Source of the DNA: Apiospora phragmitis
Lineage: Eukaryota > Ascomycota > Sordariomycetes > Amphisphaeriales > Apiosporaceae
Direction: 5' to 3'
NCBI GenBank assembly: GCA_038363925.1
Contig: JAQQWL010000011.1
Span: forward strand, 3,906,001 to 3,970,000
Length of the DNA stretch: 64,000 nt
Part shown: piece by piece, positions 22,873-38,999 of the stretch
Position numbering within the stretch: position 1 is the stretch's first letter
Layout of the letters: each line of letters begins with the position of its first letter
Translations under genes and position numbers: made by a program
Notes under the pieces: generated by a model
Seen by the model: only the letters and a program-made list of their open reading frames with translations
Told to the model about the DNA's origin: nothing
Database searches by the model: none

Positions 22873-25720
22873 TTATGGCTGAACTGTAGCAGTCGTTTGT
22901 ACACCCGACGCTGATGAGGGTGCCTCTCCCTCCTGGGTAGTTTCTGGTGTAGGTATTGGCACAGGCGCTCGCGTGCTCGTGGGCGAGGATTTTGAAGGGT
23001 CTGATGGTGCTGTACCGACCGGGGATGTTTTAGAGTTAACTAAACCTGATTCCACTGACGCTACATGCGCATTCGAACTCGATGAACCACTTGCTTCGGA
23101 GTTTACGCCTTTCGTGGCCGAGTGCTGTTTCACCGGTATGACCTTCTCTGTAACAGGAGCAGTTGGTGGAGGGTGGTTGCTCGTCCCAGCCTGAGCCTGC
23201 GTTTCTGTGGCCGGCTGTGTGGCAGGTGATCTGGCTGGCCCGATTGGTTTACCTTGGATTGCTTCTGCTGGCTTGCTCAAGCTGACAGTAGCTGTACTGC
23301 TCGGAAACGTCCCCGAAGGGGGTAGCCTGAGTTGCCCCAGTCGGTGTCACTGGTGTCGCTGGTGTAGCTGGTGTAGCTGGTGCAGCTGGTGCAGTTTCTC
23401 CTGGTCTTCCTGAGGTCGCTTCTTCCGGCTTCTTATCCCCAGGGACCGCGGGCTGTTTGGCCTCAACCTTAGGGGGTGCCGGAGCTGCTGGGTCAAGGAA
23501 CCTGGCTGGGACGCCTGTGGCTGCAAGAGAACCACTTCCTACCCAGGCGCCTACCAACTGACTCCACTTGTAGTCGCCATGCTTCAACTTTTGAATCTGT
23601 TTATACGCGTAACTGTTGTAGTATGGCAGTCCTGTCTCAGGATCCCTATAACGAGCCAGATGGTTCGTAATAACGCAGCGAGGTGCAGGTCCAGGCTCTG
23701 GATTGTGTTAGGTGTCAACTTATTCTCCGCATGCCCTACTGGGGTAACTTACTAGCTAGTTTTTGCATCTCCTTCCCGAACAAGATACGTGTCTGCACAG
23801 ACTTTTGGCTGATGGCATTTTCGTTAAAGTTCTGAAGGAGGATGCAGCTTCTGGTGGCTTTGCCGTTGGGAGGGGCGTGGGGGGCTGGGGTGGTGGTGAC
23901 GCCCTTTCCTTTTGCGCATACCCCTTTGACCTGCCGGCATGCGGTTGCACAGGCTTAGAGCTGCTTGGGGTTTTCGTGGCTGGTGGTGGATGTGGAGTCG
24001 GAGGTTTGGGGGCAGATGGCGTCTGAGCTGCTTGGGGCTGAGGCGGTGTCGGCGCCGGGGCTGCCGGGGGTGCTGGGGCAGGGCGTGTATCAGGCTTAGG
24101 AGCTGCCAAAGGTGATTGTCTTGGTGCCGACATTGGCGGTGCCAGTACATTTGAAGAATTGGAACCCATGGGAGAGGGTGACGAATAGCCCAGCACTGGC
24201 ATAGATAGCCCACTCTGTGTGGCCCCTGGGGGCGGCGCCAAGAAACTATTCGTCGGCGGCTTCATCTCAGGTGGCTTCATGACTGGCAACTGCGAAGGCG
24301 GTGCAAAGATGCTGGTGGTGTATAGACCCGATTCCGGGGGTTTCATGTTTGGGGGTTTATTATCAGGGGCCTTTAGCTCTGCAGGTTTGGGCTGCATCAA
24401 TTTGTCTGGGGACGGCCGCGGCTGATCTTGATGTTCAGTCTCACGAGCTATGACTTTAGAGCCAGCAGAGTCCAGGCTTTGTTGCGGCTGTGGTGCTTGT
24501 GGATGCTGTGAAAGATCTTTTGGCTGAGAGGGCGGAGGCGCAACGGAAAGATTGGCTGTTGCTTTCTCAGCTGGCACCGGTTTCTCTGTGAGCTCTGCTG
24601 TTTCCGGAGCAGTTTCCGGAGCAGTTTTCGGGGCAGTTTCCGAGCTAGTTTCCGCGACTGTTACTTGGGCGGTCTCAACCTTCTGTACAGGCACTTCTGG
24701 TTCAGGTTTCTGGCCCGACTCTTTGCCGTCCTCATCCTTGCTGGGTGGTTCTGCTGGGAGGTCCACGCCTACTGTAGATGTACGTTTCTTCTTGACTGGC
24801 TTCTCCTCGATCGTGACAATCTTGCCGACGTGTTTTAGTTTGCCGTCTATCCATTCCCCAACACCACTCCAGAATGTGACTACTGGCCCACTTAGCTGTC
24901 GATTGTTCAGGGCGGCAAGCTTTGCTCGCCGCTCGGCCTCCCTCTGCTTTTCAGCTTCTTCCCACCTATTCAGGCTCTTGGCATTCCTCTTCTCAACGAG
25001 GGCAGCCTCTGCGAGACGCTCAGCCTGGGTCATGGGTGGCTTTTTGAGGGCTTCCATTCTTTTGGCCTTGCGCTCCATTGCGTCCACCTGCTTGAGCCGT
25101 TTCGCCTCTCGCTCCAACATCTGCTGGTGCAGCTGCTCCTTGCTGAGCATGGTGGTTTCACGCTTGGACGCTCGGGTCGGCATGTCTGCAGTAGATGGCA
25201 GCCAACTTGCACGCTCCGATTTTCTCTTCGGCCGCGGTGCGGGCGTGGCGGTCACCGAGCTCGTCGTGTCTGTATTGATCTTCACTTTCTTGCGAAATTT
25301 CAACGGTATTGCCTCCTGCGCCTTGCGCTTCCGCGCCGCCTGCTTGCTCTCCCGGGCTTGTCGTGCCAGCTCCTTCTCTCCTTCGTCCTCATCGCCGTTC
25401 TCGTGAGCATCGTCGTCGTCGGATGATGAGTCCATTTGCACGTCCGATGCATCCTCATCGACGTCTGTAAAGCCGTCGTCCTCGCCATCTTCGGCAAACA
25501 GGAGTTCGAGTTCGTCATCGGGTTCTTCGACAGCCAACATGGATTTCATGCGGTTTCCGGCAGTTGATCGCTTTGCTCGACTGGTGGCTAGCCACTCCAC
25601 CGGCTGTTGCTCGGTCTCGGTTGGTTCGCGAGGATCTCCATCTTCGCTACTCGAGTCCAAGCTGTCTGCATCTTCGTTCTGATCCAGCGACATGCGCTGG
25701 TCCTCTTCTTCGGTCGCCAT
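22873..25720 (-). CDS. SWR1 complex subunit Vps72/YL1, with apparent indels
   Basis: Two exons, 25720-23753 and 23697-22873; about 930 residues after correction. Vps72 binds H2A.Z-H2B and delivers it to the SWR1 remodeler. The N-terminal YL1 region has EWLATSRAKRSTAGNRMKSM, then acidic Asp/Glu clusters and KEKELARQ/RKRKAQEAIPLKFRKK-type basic segments. A long Pro/Ala/Thr-rich middle follows. The YL1_C domain is split by the intron and contains CVITNHLARYRDPETGLPYY and YKQIQKLKHG. One A appears missing at about 23817-23821, where the other frame gives NAISQKSVQTRILFGKEMQK. A second shift near 23318-23333 separates the domain from a 130-residue Pro/Thr/Ser-rich tail ending at 22873. If that second shift is real, the protein ends earlier, with NPR. 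Confidence 0.85.
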
Positions 25721-26577
25721 GAGGTTGAGCGGGTAGTTTCGCTAGGTGGTGCTTCATAACATGCTGGATTGGAGACAGATGTCCAATGTACACCAGGCCG
25801 ATGTACAATACGAGGGGGAGAAGAAAGCTGGCCGTATGTACGCTGTCAGCAAGCGACGATTGGTATCTCTAAAATGCATACGCCACTTTTTAAAGAGTTT
25901 CGCGCCGACTAGCGAGACGCGGTTGACTGAGAAGAGAAGTACATGTAGCCTGTGAGGTCGGGTACTTTTTTCATGCACGGGCTTAAATGATGTACATAGC
26001 CCGAGAAACATAGGTAGCCACAGTAACTCATAACTCCACACTGCCCACTCGTTCCTCTCTTGCGGACCTCTATCTCAACTGTCTGGAGCCCCAGGCATGA
26101 ACCCAAGGTCTATACCATTACTAGATACTTATAGATCTTGTGTTCAGTGAATATTTAAGTCATCACTCGGGGAATCAGATAGTCATCGACTCCTGTTTTC
26201 TTTTCAGTTCAAGTAAGCATTTGTGCATTTCTTCTGCTACTTTAGTTCCTGCCCCTGCTGCGTAGAACAGTCCATGTGTAACGTACATATTGCAGAGTGA
26301 AGCCTGGCAAACCAACTGTAGAAGTTAATAACGAAGCCATTCGTATAAGGTTCATATTACAGATCGTACACCTGAAGTCGGACAAGTCAATATATTTGAA
26401 TCTCGAAACGTTACCCTAAACATGCATCCTTCGACTACCATGCCCGCTATGTTGAAAACAGAGATGTATGCCTCAAATGTCTAGCTCGACTAACTCAGAT
26501 GCTTAAACGGTATGGAAACACATCATCATATTCTGTCATGATCACATAATCCAAAGCCAACGGAACAACGAAACAAC
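25721..26577. other. Intergenic, no gene recognised
   Basis: Short spacer holding the VPS72 promoter side and the 3' flank of the transporter gene. No frame or RNA gene was recognised. Confidence 0.45.
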
Positions 26578-28910
26578 TCAGTGAAAAGACTCGGCACTAG
26601 CATCTGCGCCGATCAAATGCTTAGGCAAGAATGCCCAGACGGTGCCGACGATCGAAAGCACGAACGAGATGATCATGGTAGTCCATGTCAGGGCGCGCTC
26701 CTTGTTACTCAACTCGTGGCCAAACAGTTTGAGGTAAAAGGCTAGTGGCAAGCTAGATGAATTCGTCAGCCAACAGCTACCTCCTTTCTCTGGGGGAATG
26801 AATGTCGGGGGCAACTTACGTAACGCAGATAGTGTAACATAGTGCACTACCCATAAATGCCATAATTGTATCGAACGTGGGGAAGGCGATCGCAATGACC
26901 AGGAAGAAGATCAAAGTGAATGTGCGAAGGGAAATCTTCATAACCCCCCTGAACACGCTGGACCTCCCAACAAGAATAGAGTCATCGGCCACTACTTGTG
27001 TCCGCAGGCCGGCCAACAATTCCAAGGTAGTAACGATAGGTTGCGCATTGAGTGGAATTTTGGTCAATGGAATGATCGAGATGAATATGACCAACAACAC
27101 GTTGAGCGCCTGGGGGTAGCCGGTGGTCCTAAGTAGGATCCGATGTGATTGCATCGCGCGCCGCCCCCGAACATGATGTACCCAACGACTGCAACAGCGG
27201 CATCAATGAGGTAGGTGAAGGTGAAAGTGATGGTCACAGCCTCCTTATAACGATACGGGTGGCGCATATCACGGTAGATCTGGAGAATGTTAGTCTCACG
27301 ACCGGTTGCAACTGGGAAAATGTAGGCCTACATTTGGGAAGACACTGTGGCCGCCCCAAGGCGACATGAGCAGGCCAAAGGATAGTGGCAAGGTCAACCA
27401 ATCCTCTGGGAATATGTAAGTAATCGCAGGCTGGATGAGAGAACCAGGAGTGATTGGCTTCAATAGTCCATCCACAATCACGATAATGGCAACTGATATA
27501 AGTTAGTGAAAGCATCCACGAGTAACGCCACGGATAACCCACTGCTAAAGACACAGACAATTCCGACGAAACTCGTAAAACTGAGAACACGTAGGGGCGC
27601 GAATTGCAAGGGTATCAGAATGATCGTACAGACGATTTTCCACTGGGTAACGGTGAGGGTATCAGGTAACAGAAGGTCCAAGGAATCAGCGAATAAAACT
27701 ATCAGTGCAACACACGCGGCAAGAAGTTCAAGCGTGAACAGCACACTGGTTATGATGCGAGCCTTCCTGCCAAAGGATATGTAGGCGATGTCGGAAAACG
27801 TGATGACGGTGGGATCCAGATCCATGCATCGCGAGAGGATTCTCGCCGTCCAGCTCGTGACAGCAGCACAGAGAGCTAGGGCGATCATGCCGCATAGCCA
27901 TCCTGCATATTTGAGGCCGATGGGTAAGCTGAGCAGGCCTACTCCGATAAGGACACTGCCAAGGAATGTCAGTCGAGTATAGATAGATAGGTAATTGGAA
28001 CAGCGAGGACGTACTTTGTGGAATTGACAACAGTCTGAGGCAATGTAGACTGTCCAGATACGGCCAACACAATTTTGCCATCTTCCTGTTCTACCTCCTT
28101 TACTAGGATCGCAGGGCGACCCCCCTCGGGGACATCAGCACCAGCTTCTTGTTGTTGTCGCCAAAGCTCGCCAGCATGGGCCATGGACTGACGAGTGACA
28201 TTGGAGTCGACGGTACCATACGACCTGTAGGAGGAAAAGCTTCCCACAATAGGGGGTGTTGCTAGGTGAGGTTGAATCTCAAATAGCGAACCGCGACTTC
28301 GCACAGAAGTTGCAGGCGAAATAACACGGGACAGTTCGTTCCCAAACCCTTTTCGTTCGCTGCTCCGACGATGCGGGAGTAGAGGAGGGGTAGTGGCTGA
28401 AGGCCCCGTCTCTTCGTCTTCGACGGCATTCTCAGAGCCCGTGGTCTCGAGGTGTTGTCTAAGCAAGGGACGTCTGAGGGGCGACGTTCTCAACATCGCC
28501 TCTACCGTATGTAATAGGGTCTGTTTGGACGGGCTCTTGGTCGGGGGCGAACACGAACGCGGGTCGCTGTGGGATGACTTCCGGGAAAACAGCCGCACGC
28601 TGCCAGCTTCGGGTGAAAGATCTCAAACTGTTGACTCCGCCAATTTCGGTGATCGCAGCTAACCTGTTGGTGACAGAAGATCTAGCAAAAGGGTTAGCCA
28701 CAGAATAAATACAGCCCATCGCGCCATAGCATACCGTCGACGAACACGGTTCGGCCAATCCTCCCCTTGGGCGCGATTTTCGCCATGAAGAAGGCTCTGT
28801 TCCTCAAACTGAACGCTGCTGCTCTGCCCGAGGGATGAAGTGCTACCAGATCTGCCTGGTGACGCTCCGCGATCATAGTCATCCCAGTTGGAAGGCTGTC
28901 TTGAAGCCAT
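26578..28910 (-). CDS. Vacuolar amino-acid transporter, Avt type (AAAP family), with apparent indels
   Basis: The start at 28910 (MASRQPSNWDDYDRG) lies in a hydrophilic 250-300-residue N-terminal region with segments such as GGVNSLRSFTRSWQRA and FVFAPDQEP, typical of fungal Avt1-like proteins. The transporter core follows: VLIGVGLLSLPIGLKYAGW, LDLLLPDTLTVTQWKIV, LKPITPGSLIQPA, RYKEAVTITFTFTYLID, and a last membrane segment before ESFH. Such proteins move neutral amino acids across the vacuolar membrane in exchange for protons. At least four introns are present. Three apparent one-base insertions break the frame: GGG near 28467-28469, CCCCC at 27164-27168 and CC near 27140. Removing one base at each restores conserved-looking sequence (for example DAITSDLLRTTGYPQAL). 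Confidence 0.82.
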
Positions 28911-31211
28911 TACACCAGTTATCTTGCGACACAGTAGCAGCACCTCTTCGACTGACAGGACCCAAGTTCCAAAAATCGACTGCTGTGTTCAAGATAGCGC
29001 GGGCGGGCAAGCCGAGAAGGTTTATAAAGATTGAGTCAGTTGCAACAATGCATGAAGATGTAGAATTTTCCAAGGTCACACCATATGTTCCAGGGATTGA
29101 GAAGATCCAACCGGCATGGTGATGCGACCCAGAACAGCGGGAAATATATATCGGCTTGACAAGCTTGCGCTACGCACGCGAGCAGAGAATGCGCCTACTT
29201 TAGTAATGGCAACAAATAATACGAAAAATCAACACAGCTACTCTGATTGTATGCGCATTAGGATCACCACTGTGTTAGCTCGTAGGGTGGACAGAGGCTA
29301 TGGAAAGCCGGATCCAGGTCCGCGATATTGCGTGGAGACCCTGGAGAAGAACGAGATCTCGAAGCAGGGCATTGCATTTGTTAGGGAGTGACCTGGAGGA
29401 GGACGATCTCCCAATGCAAAAACGGCTTGATCCCAAGCAATTGAGTCAAGTAACTTTTCACCTCTTCGCAAGTAGCCCATGCCACTCTGCCCATCCGCTC
29501 ATGACCCCCCCTAGCAGGTTGCTTATCACCAACCCCACCGTTTGTGGATATTTGTTGCAATGGGACTCCTTTGCGGGCTGGCGGGGTCTTCATTGATCCA
29601 GCAGCCTGCAGGTCTGTGAGCAGAAAGCTCCAAAGCTACGACATTTCAACAATCGTAGATTCCTCTCCTTGGGAACGAGAGGCGCTGTCAGATGCCTCGG
29701 AGCTTTATCACTAATCGCATTTGTTTGTTAATCTTTCCATCAAGATGAAGCCGGAGTTGCACCTAGTCTTGAAGGTAAAAAAGTAAAGCCCGTTCAGGTC
29801 GATGCGGGATGACCCCTCTGATGTCATTTCGATTATGGATTCACTTCAAAGATTCTTTTGCAGGGCGGCTGCATAAAATGGTCACGCATGCTATCCGTCC
29901 TCCACCCCGCCAATGAGGACGGTGAGGAGTCTCTTGGGCATACTAAATCCGGACCTGCTGAGCCAGTAGCAACTTGACGGCAAATGCGGAGATGATGCTG
30001 GCGAGAATCGTTCTTCTGATAAGGGTGTTACTGTAATATGGGGCTCGACCATGTACAGTAATCAACGTCTTACAGCAGTGTTTTTAAAACCATCACCATG
30101 GCAGATAAAGAGCGCTTTATATCATTCAATATTTGTTGCCAGGCCCGACGCGACTGGATCAAAGCAGATAGGGATAGGAGCTGGTATGAAAACGGAGCTG
30201 TTGGTAGGTCTTTTGCGGAGTTGTTAAGATTTATAAAACATCGGTCAATAATGTGTTCATCGGGGAGAATGGGTAAAGAGCCATTATCCTCAAAGAAGAG
30301 AGCCTAGAGCTGTACTACCAGTCACTTATAAGTGAAGGTTGCCAGTAAATCATAGGTGAAGTTGGCAAGTGTGTATTGGTTGCATTGAATCCAATGGCGG
30401 AGAGCGAATCAGAGAAAGCTTCGCGGTGAATACAAGCCTAATCCGTACGACATGCTAAGGTTGACTCAAAGCTTTAAGACGCCTCGAAGTAGATCAGGAC
30501 AAACGAATCCTTCTCGTTTCTGATCACAACTACAGCAGTTCACGCAGTTGTTATTCAGTCAGCAAAGACCAAAAGGTAGGCATGCATGCATTGCCAATCA
30601 TAGGTGGTTTCGCCAGCAGATCAGGCCTATGGACCATAGAAGGCAAAAGAACATTCGCTAACACACCTCACAGCTTAAGCGTTGGAAGCGTTGTGAAGAC
30701 CGTGGCCTCAGTGGTGCGGCTACCTAATTGTTCAGGAAGGTACCTAAACAGAGGTGGCGGAGAAACCCATAGATCCGGCTGGAGCACCAGTGCAAGAGAG
30801 AGAGCATTACCTAACCACCTCTCTTTCTCCAGGCAGACCAGCAGAAGGCAAGGCAAGGTCCAAGCTTCATTCGCAATCGTCACCGACTGGGTACCTGGAG
30901 CACACCTGAGCTTCCAAACGCCGAGCGGTACATACATACTTCACTTCACTTCAACTCGAGGTGATTGTATCCAAAAACTTTGACTTGCCATTCCGTCATC
31001 CTCAACCACCAATTTTCACCTTTTCCCCCATCTGTCCAGAGGATCAGATTCAACCCACCCATCCCATCTCCTCCATCCTTTTTGTGTGTGGCTCGCTCGA
31101 CTGCGCCAACACACTACATCATCCGTCCATTTCCCCCCCACGACTTCCGAGGCCAGTCCTTCTCCGTCCGCACCTAATCAACCACACCTTTCCTTCGACC
31201 AAACAGACATC
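28911..31211. other. Intergenic, no gene recognised
   Basis: About 2.3 kb between divergent transporter and CDC48 genes. Short frames (for example 29300-29596 and 30582-30983) show no motif. The last 250 bases before 31212 are C/T-rich, consistent with a strong fungal promoter and leader. Confidence 0.5.
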
Positions 31212-35188
<3,977 letters not shown>

Positions 35189-35787
35189 CTAAGTAGACCC
35201 CTCGTCGATCTCGCATACGGCCTCTAGCCGCTCCCGCGCGACCCGGAGGACGTCGTCCACAACGGTGGCGGGTATCGCCAGGTTGTTGGCGTCGCCCGCC
35301 GCGCCGTTGACGGCCTTCTTGTTGTTACCGTTCGTCGCGGTGCCGTTAGCTTCCCCGATCTTGCTATCCTCGACAGCGGCCGCCTTGGCCTGCGTGTCGT
35401 GCCGTACGTCGTCGATGACGCGCCGGATCAGCGCCGGGAACGTAGTCGCCTCGCCCGAGCGCAGCAGCGATATGGCGTGGGCCTGTATCGCCGAAGGCCA
35501 ATTGGAGGGGTGGGCGTGCAGGCTGTGGAGGAGCTCCTCCTGGATCCTGGTAGCAGGGTAGACAGTCAGTATTGTGTCATACATTCGTCTTCTTCCCATT
35601 GTTCGTTGCGTCGCGTATGCAGAGACTGCAACGGGGGAGGAGTAGAAAAGGCGGCTTACTTCTCGACGTGTCCCTCTCTAAGCAACAGTGTGTTGATCTG
35701 GGATCGCAGGTCCGGGTCTAGTGTGGCCGGTGTGTAAGTGGCTGCCGATGCTGGCACCTTGACGGGGGTCGATGGTGGGGGCGACAT
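35189..35787 (-). CDS. Conserved-looking fungal protein of unknown function
   Basis: Exons 35787-35660 and 35546-35189 join in phase to 161 residues, starting MSPPPSTPVKVPASAATYTP. The segment after the start reads TLDPDLRSQINTLLLREGHVEKIQEELLHSLHAHPSNW, a likely helical region, followed by LLRSGEATTFPALIRRVIDDV. A Gly/Asn/Ala-rich low-complexity stretch then precedes a helical C-terminus (VVDDVLRVARERLEAVCEI). I do not recognise a named family. The clean splice junction, coding-like composition and intact frame support a real gene. No signal peptide or membrane segment is seen, so a cytosolic or nuclear protein is likely. Confidence 0.7.
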
Positions 35788-37127
35788 GATTTATTCGATG
35801 AAACGACAAGAAGGGCGTCTCTAAGTCCAACCTGTCTTTCGCTGCAAGAGTCCGTGCCAATAGGGGTTCCTTGTCGTCAGAAGGAATGGAAGAAGCCCGT
35901 GTGGTGGTAGTGGTGGTGCCTCTCGCCCGTTTGCATGTCAAGGATGAGGCGACAGAAGCTAGCTCTTGGGGGCAGGCAAGAGCGTGCGCAGTCGGCGTTG
36001 TGGGCGGCGAATTGGACTCAGATTACGGGAGTTTTCGGAAGCACATTGGTCATTATGAGAGCCGCATGTCAATGGAATTGAAGATTATTGACCGATTGTA
36101 CGAGGGAACCCAAGTTGTCGTAGACTAGAGAGAGAGATTGCGAGGCTGAAGGAGCTTGTTGCCTTCCCCAGGAATTCAGGGAAGGTCAGAGGCAAGGCTG
36201 ATAGGGGAGTGGGTAGCGAGTGGGGCCACCTCCCCAGTATTCATTAGCTCACTTCTTATCTAATCGCCTATCTGCCTGGTGCTTCCCTTTGTGCACCTCG
36301 AATACAGAGTACTGGAGATTTACTACTCAAGTGCTACATATCATGGGTAGTACCGTCGCTCCCACGAGCACCAGATCTATCTCGCACACATGGAGGTATC
36401 AATATGTTTATATTCTGTATAATATATATATATATATTGTTCTACACTGTTTGAATGCCTACTTCTTAACTAACGTCCCCAGCCCCCCACTCCATGTTGT
36501 GAGGCTGGCGAATGACAAACAACGACCAACGTCAATATACACAATCCATCTTGATTTGGGGTATGAAGCACCAATGTTGATCGCCAACCTCCCTGTCGTT
36601 GATTACTGAACACCGCAATCACTGCAAGGCCCCCTTGGGTGGTGTCCATTGTGACCATGGCTACACCGACCGGCAGGGCTGGTATAGATTGGCTAAAGTA
36701 GGATAAGGAGCTGAAATTCGTTCGTAGTTACACAACATACATAGGTACCTATCCATCCCTTGAGTATCAGGAGTTTCCCTCCCTCTCTACCGGATGTTTA
36801 CTTTTGATCAGCTGAAATAGACATCGCGACGCCTTACATTCAAGCCGTGCTACTCATTGGACGAGCGATTCCTATCTATCGCGTTGGTGTGATTCAAGCC
36901 TTGCGCCTTGCGTTGAGATCTGTCATGTTGTTGCCCTATTTTCATGATAGCTTCGTGGCAAACCCTTGCCACTGCCGCGACCCAGGGGATGTTTGGCTAA
37001 GGGAGCAAGCTCTATGATCGACAGGGCGTGCGGTGTGATGAGACGAGTATAAGTGCTGCCTGGGTGGCTTCTGCTACTGCATATTGGACTTGCTTTTCAG
37101 GGACCATCTCACCTATCTCGCTTCGCC
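35788..37127. other. Intergenic, no gene recognised
   Basis: No protein-like frame was found. A TA microsatellite lies at about 36420-36440. The last 200 bases are the promoter side of the O-methyltransferase gene. Confidence 0.5.
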
Positions 37128-38651
37128 ATGTCTTCTCTCTCCTCCATTGTGCGGATGGAACAGTTGTCCGCTCTGATTTCGGAGAAGGAGAAGCTCCTCA
37201 CCGACTTTCTGGCGTCGAAAGAGCTGGAAGCTCCGTCGCTCAGTGTTGACGAGCTTGCCAAATTGGAGGTCTCTCCGGATGATAACAAGTCTTTTAAGGC
37301 TCGTACGGAGCTCATCAAAGCTACGCGAGAGCTGCATGACATATTCCTGGGTCCACGAGAGACCTTGATGGCGCTGGCCTGGGGGTAAGTCCATGCTTTG
37401 CTCCTCTGGCGCAAAGGAACCAACCAAAGTTGATCATAGCACTCACTGTAGTCTACCGACCAGCTAAGTCTGCAGGCCATCTGGGAATTCAAGATCGCCG
37501 AAGCTGTCCCCACGAATGGCTACATCAGGTTTGAGGAGCTGTCAGTCAAAATCGAAGAATGCACAGGGAAAACCATCCTACCATTCCAGTTCCAGATTCT
37601 GCTTCGCCATGCCATGACCAATCAGATATTTTACGAGCCCCAGAAAGGCTGGGTAGCTCACACGCAGATGTCGCGCCTGCTCGCCACCAACCCCAAGTCC
37701 AATGCCTGGGTCGGCTTCATGACTGGCGACCTCTTTCCTGCGTTTGCCAACGTCGTGAATGCCATGAAGAAGTCGCCAGGGAGCCAAGAGCCTAACGAGA
37801 CAGGTGTCAATGTAGCCTACAGTCAAGACCTACCATTCTACGACTTCGTACAGCTCGACAAGGGGTGCGCCATGCGATACAGCCGCGCCATCGAATCTCA
37901 CGGATCGAGCGAAGGGACGGACATCTTGCATGGTGTTGTAGATGGCTATCCGTGGGCCAACCTGGGCGATGCTACTGTAGTTGATGTGAGTACCTGCTGA
38001 CAAGCCTTCTTCTTATCCCAGCAGCGTAACGCAATTTCCATTGTTTAGTTGCTGAATAACACAATGCCCATACCAGATGGGAGGGAACATGGGCTATGTC
38101 TCTGTCGCCATCGCCGAGGTTTTCCCCAAGCTCAAGTTCGTAGTCCAAGACACAAAGGGCATGAGGAGCGCCGAGCCTCTGGCTAGAGTGCCCCAGAGCC
38201 TGCGGGACCGGGTAGAGCTCACCATCCACGACTTCTTTGACGTGCAGCCCATAGTAGCAAAAGCATACCTCTTTCGCCACGTGTTCCATAGTAGGTACAC
38301 CACCAAACAGGTAGCCACTGCTGCGGAACAGTTCCTAATTTGACTTGTATAGGTTTCCCCGACAAGTATTCAATCAAGATACTCCAATCGCTTGTGCCTG
38401 CCTTGAGAAAAGGGGCCAGGATTATCATCAACAATGGAATGCTCCCGGAACCGGGAACACTGTCCTACGTGGACGAGAGGAGTATTCGAACACTGGATGT
38501 TGTTATGCTTACTGTAACGAATTCCAGGGAACGAGAGCTCAACGACTGGAGGAAGTTGTTCCGAGATGCAGACCCGAGATACAAATTTCTTAGAGCCTGG
38601 AAGCCTAGCAAAAGCCAGCTGTGGTTCATCGAAGCAGAATGGAATCCTTGA
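37128..38651 (+). CDS. SAM-dependent O-methyltransferase of the fungal secondary-metabolite type
   Basis: Exons 37128-37384, 37452-37985, 38077-38290 and 38353-38651; 434 residues if one G is restored at the end of exon 1 (GGGGG at 37380-37384). The N-terminal half is the helical dimerization domain of plant COMT-like enzymes. The C-terminal half is a class I methyltransferase fold: motif I VVDMGGNMGYVSVAIAE (usually DxGGGxG; here MGGNMG), an acidic strand end KFVVQDTKG, RVELTIHDFF, the conserved YLFRHVFHSFPD, and ARIIINNGMLP. Relatives methylate polyketide or phenolic hydroxyls (sterigmatocystin/aflatoxin OMT type). No synthase gene is nearby, so the substrate is unknown. The gene ends 0.3 kb from the RIP-mutated block and stands alone at the heterochromatin edge. 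Confidence 0.88.
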
Positions 38652-38972
38652 CTCTTATTACCTGTTCTCTTACCTTAGGGAAACCCCCTGTGTGGTAGTA
38701 CATGGCTTGACATGTAAAAGCCGGGGTGGGCAGATGATCACACATGCACCAGATCAAAGACCACCCGACGTTGTGTTGAACCGGGGGGTGTCTATAGTCC
38801 GCCACATTAGCGCCTTGTTCGAGCCATGACTTTCCTCGGAAGCGATCCGGCTCTAACCGAAAGTGTGAGGCACATGCATGTTGAGGTACAGCCAATGCAT
38901 AGTATTGATCTTTCGCTTATCCCCATTTCGATGGGAAAAATACGAGGTCGTCATGTTATTGATTTATTAGAT
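38652..38972. other. Boundary segment between genic and AT-rich DNA
   Basis: Normal-composition 3' flank of the methyltransferase gene. Composition changes within a few tens of bases near 38,940-38,970. No gene was recognised. Confidence 0.6.
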
Positions 38973-38999
38973 TAGAAGTACGAGCTTCTCGTACTTCTA
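38973..38999. repeat. 12-bp perfect inverted repeat with 3-base loop
   Basis: Arms TAGAAGTACGAG (38973-38984) and CTCGTACTTCTA (38988-38999) are exact reverse complements around CTT. They sit at the junction of genic and AT-rich DNA. It could be a terminator-like hairpin, a transposon end or a chance palindrome; no partner copy was found in the window. Confidence 0.7.

Noticed and set aside
24552..25406. 284-codon plus-strand frame
   Set aside because: Antisense to the Vps72 coding region, whose minus-strand frame has the YL1 motifs.
37128..38651. O-methyltransferase as a tailoring enzyme of the 3-7 kb RiPP pair
   Set aside because: It is about 30 kb away, with at least ten housekeeping-type genes in between.
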